Source: Kosakonia sp. H02
GTDB taxonomy: Bacteria > Pseudomonadota > Gammaproteobacteria > Enterobacterales > Enterobacteriaceae
Direction: 5' to 3'
NCBI GenBank assembly: GCA_030704225.1
Contig: CP131915.1
Span: 2,356,001 to 2,420,000, forward strand
Length of the DNA stretch: 64,000 bases
Below, in pieces: positions 63,901 to 64,000 of this stretch (positions within the stretch are counted from its first letter, which is position 1; every line of letters begins with the position of its first letter). Under the pieces are notes generated by a model, which did no database searches, was not told where the DNA came from, and was given only the letters and a program-made list of their open reading frames with translations. The position numbers and the translations under genes were made by a program.

Positions 63901-64000
63901 TGTAATTACGATCGACCAGCGCATATTTGCTCCCGATAAGGCTGCGTTGTATATCGACGTTATCAGCATCAAGTTGCCGCCAAAGCGGCACGCCGAGCCG
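60998..64000 (-). CDS. Invasin/intimin-like inverse autotransporter, C-terminal part
   Basis: The frame runs off the right edge; 1000 codons are visible. The first residues (LGVPLWRQLDADNVDIQRSL, then YALVDRNYNIVMQYRK) are the end of the invasin outer-membrane barrel domain. Six Big_1-type Ig-like repeats of about 100 residues follow (each with the pattern ..NGI.TN...A.V.DA.GNP..G..V.F). Then comes a carboxypeptidase-regulatory-like domain (VRGVVKDAVSGGLLSGGEVRFF) and a C-terminal DUF2135/YfaP-like domain (VLTWDALPRDLDSHLFVPVG, PGSYCYTVQRYS), ending NLNGC. It is an accessory surface adhesin next to yjeI. The usual C-type lectin end is missing. Confidence 0.85.
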   Translation of the reverse strand, partial: RLGVPLWRQLDADNVDIQRSLIGSKYALVDRNYNIVMQYRKQLLVALSVPQHFTVEAGSTLRIPVTVTKAKYGLKRIEWRASANFTANGGRWHQPSMTALDVQVPAYVTSRSRAVSAPQDYVLTAIGEDENGNRGDPVTTIIHVTRSSIVVEQLDVTPNTAQLANNQDAFTIAAKVVNRDGQPVSGQRLTFRVSQLTDSNNVSAATLFTASASDKGTLDVDTNNQGIATVKLKSRVVGNGVITAALRNGNDSSARVAFIADVSSARLADLAVITNNAVADGVKTNELRATVKDRYGNPLANYAVSFTADNGATLVGGNIALTDAQGHALLSLTHTRAVTSTITANVNGVTLSKPVAFVVDRSTAHFVHSSVTQNALANGIDGNVMQVKVADALGNPLPGMAIQFVPGIPVNVTLAQALTDAQGEAKTTLTSRRAGSFNATAKLVGTRHTAQVRATFMPDGNTAQLPDENLVISPDGALANGIATNGVTATVVDANDNPISGVAVSFSASNGATLAATSGVTGADGQVRTTVVSNKAGVYTVNATVNGRVISKSTVFVADAATAQITDANLVVDTNDAVANGTAVNGITAIVTDAKGNRLSGVRVEFIVSAGAVLSSAQGLSDQDGKVTTRVTSLRAGRYTVTAKVAATTPSKEVNFIADTATATITSVLLDGGVIDKNANASDNFIYKATVKDANNNPVSGLPVHWVQDKGATVNFTSQSVTDSAGVAAVVLQSTYQEALAVQVAASLSNANYINADKKVNFNAQLVTVRGVVKDAVSGGLLSGGEVRFFKALGDAQPAYLARSDSYGNYSINIKQGTYHMHASYGRGYIAVETPLDASVLGITDYTKSFALSPVLNGKAARIVLTWDALPRDLDSHLFVPVGSGTKHVQYSDRKPAGADAELDIDNTKGYGPETITINTMHPGSYCYTVQRYSLESTMASAKVNLYLSDGRTFSWAVENATGSLSYRNWYVFKINVDQNLKVDVQPVSTLTNNSNLNGC

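Overview
The window is a stretch of enterobacterial chromosome. Almost every core protein reads as a close relative of an Escherichia coli K-12 protein, and the order follows the E. coli 94-96 min region in reverse: qorB-ytfF-ytfE-cycA-fklB-ytfB-rplI-rpsR-priB-rpsF-yjfY-yjfP-bsmA-yjfN-aidB-rlmB-rnr-nsrR-purA-yjeT-hflC-hflK-hflX-hfq-miaA-mutL-amiB-tsaE-nnr-queG-(datA)-tRNA-Gly-orn-rsgA-psd-mscM-epmA-frdABCD-blc-gdx-ecnB-ecnA-efp-epmB-yjeI. GC-rich coding, three scattered chemoreceptors and a missing ampC fit a motile Enterobacter/Kosakonia/Klebsiella-type genus better than E. coli. The genus is an inference; no 16S gene is present.

Layout. 1-9.5 kb: quinone reductase fragment, AraC regulator, two DMT transporters, a Tsr-like chemoreceptor, the nitrosative-repair protein YtfE with an NsrR site, CycA, FklB and YtfB. 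9.6-11.3 kb: the S6/PriB/S18/L9 operon with its leader and promoter. 11.4-19.4 kb: three small DUF1471 proteins, an esterase, a Cache chemoreceptor, AidB, an MHS-type transporter and RlmB. 19.6-25.1 kb: an accessory block between rlmB and rnr, made of a sulfonate-type ABC transporter, a racemase and a D-cysteine desulfhydrase/cysteate lyase-like enzyme, then two small orphan cassettes directly behind rnr. 25.2-41.3 kb: the conserved RNA, division and repair block from rnr to queG. 41.3-42.3 kb: a datA-like DnaA-box region and five tandem tRNA-Gly(GCC) copies. 42.5-48.6 kb: orn, rsgA, psd, mscM. 48.7-49.7 kb: an AT-rich insert with a transglycosylase-like protein and a membrane partner. 49.9-58.4 kb: EF-P lysylation genes, fumarate reductase, Blc, Gdx with a guanidine-II riboswitch, a LuxR-type regulator, entericidins, EF-P and EpmB. 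58.5-64 kb: a third chemoreceptor, YjeI and the C-terminal three quarters or so of an invasin-like adhesin running off the right edge.

How it fits together. NsrR (28.1 kb) and a probable target, ytfE (4.6 kb), lie in the same window. EpmA, EpmB and EF-P form one translation-factor pathway. Orn and RNase R are RNA-decay enzymes, and Hfq, HflX, MiaA and RlmB act on RNA or ribosomes. All three chemoreceptor genes are preceded by sigma-28-like promoters and so should be expressed with flagella.

The most unusual item is the pair of cassettes behind rnr. A 97-codon open frame without a start codon carries a diverged copy of the RNase R C-terminal linker fused to a foreign C-terminus, and overlaps the next gene by ATGA. 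This is the layout expected of orphan toxin-tip/immunity modules, but with RNase R as the apparent parent protein. Second is the tRNA-Gly array, in which only one of five copies is canonical.
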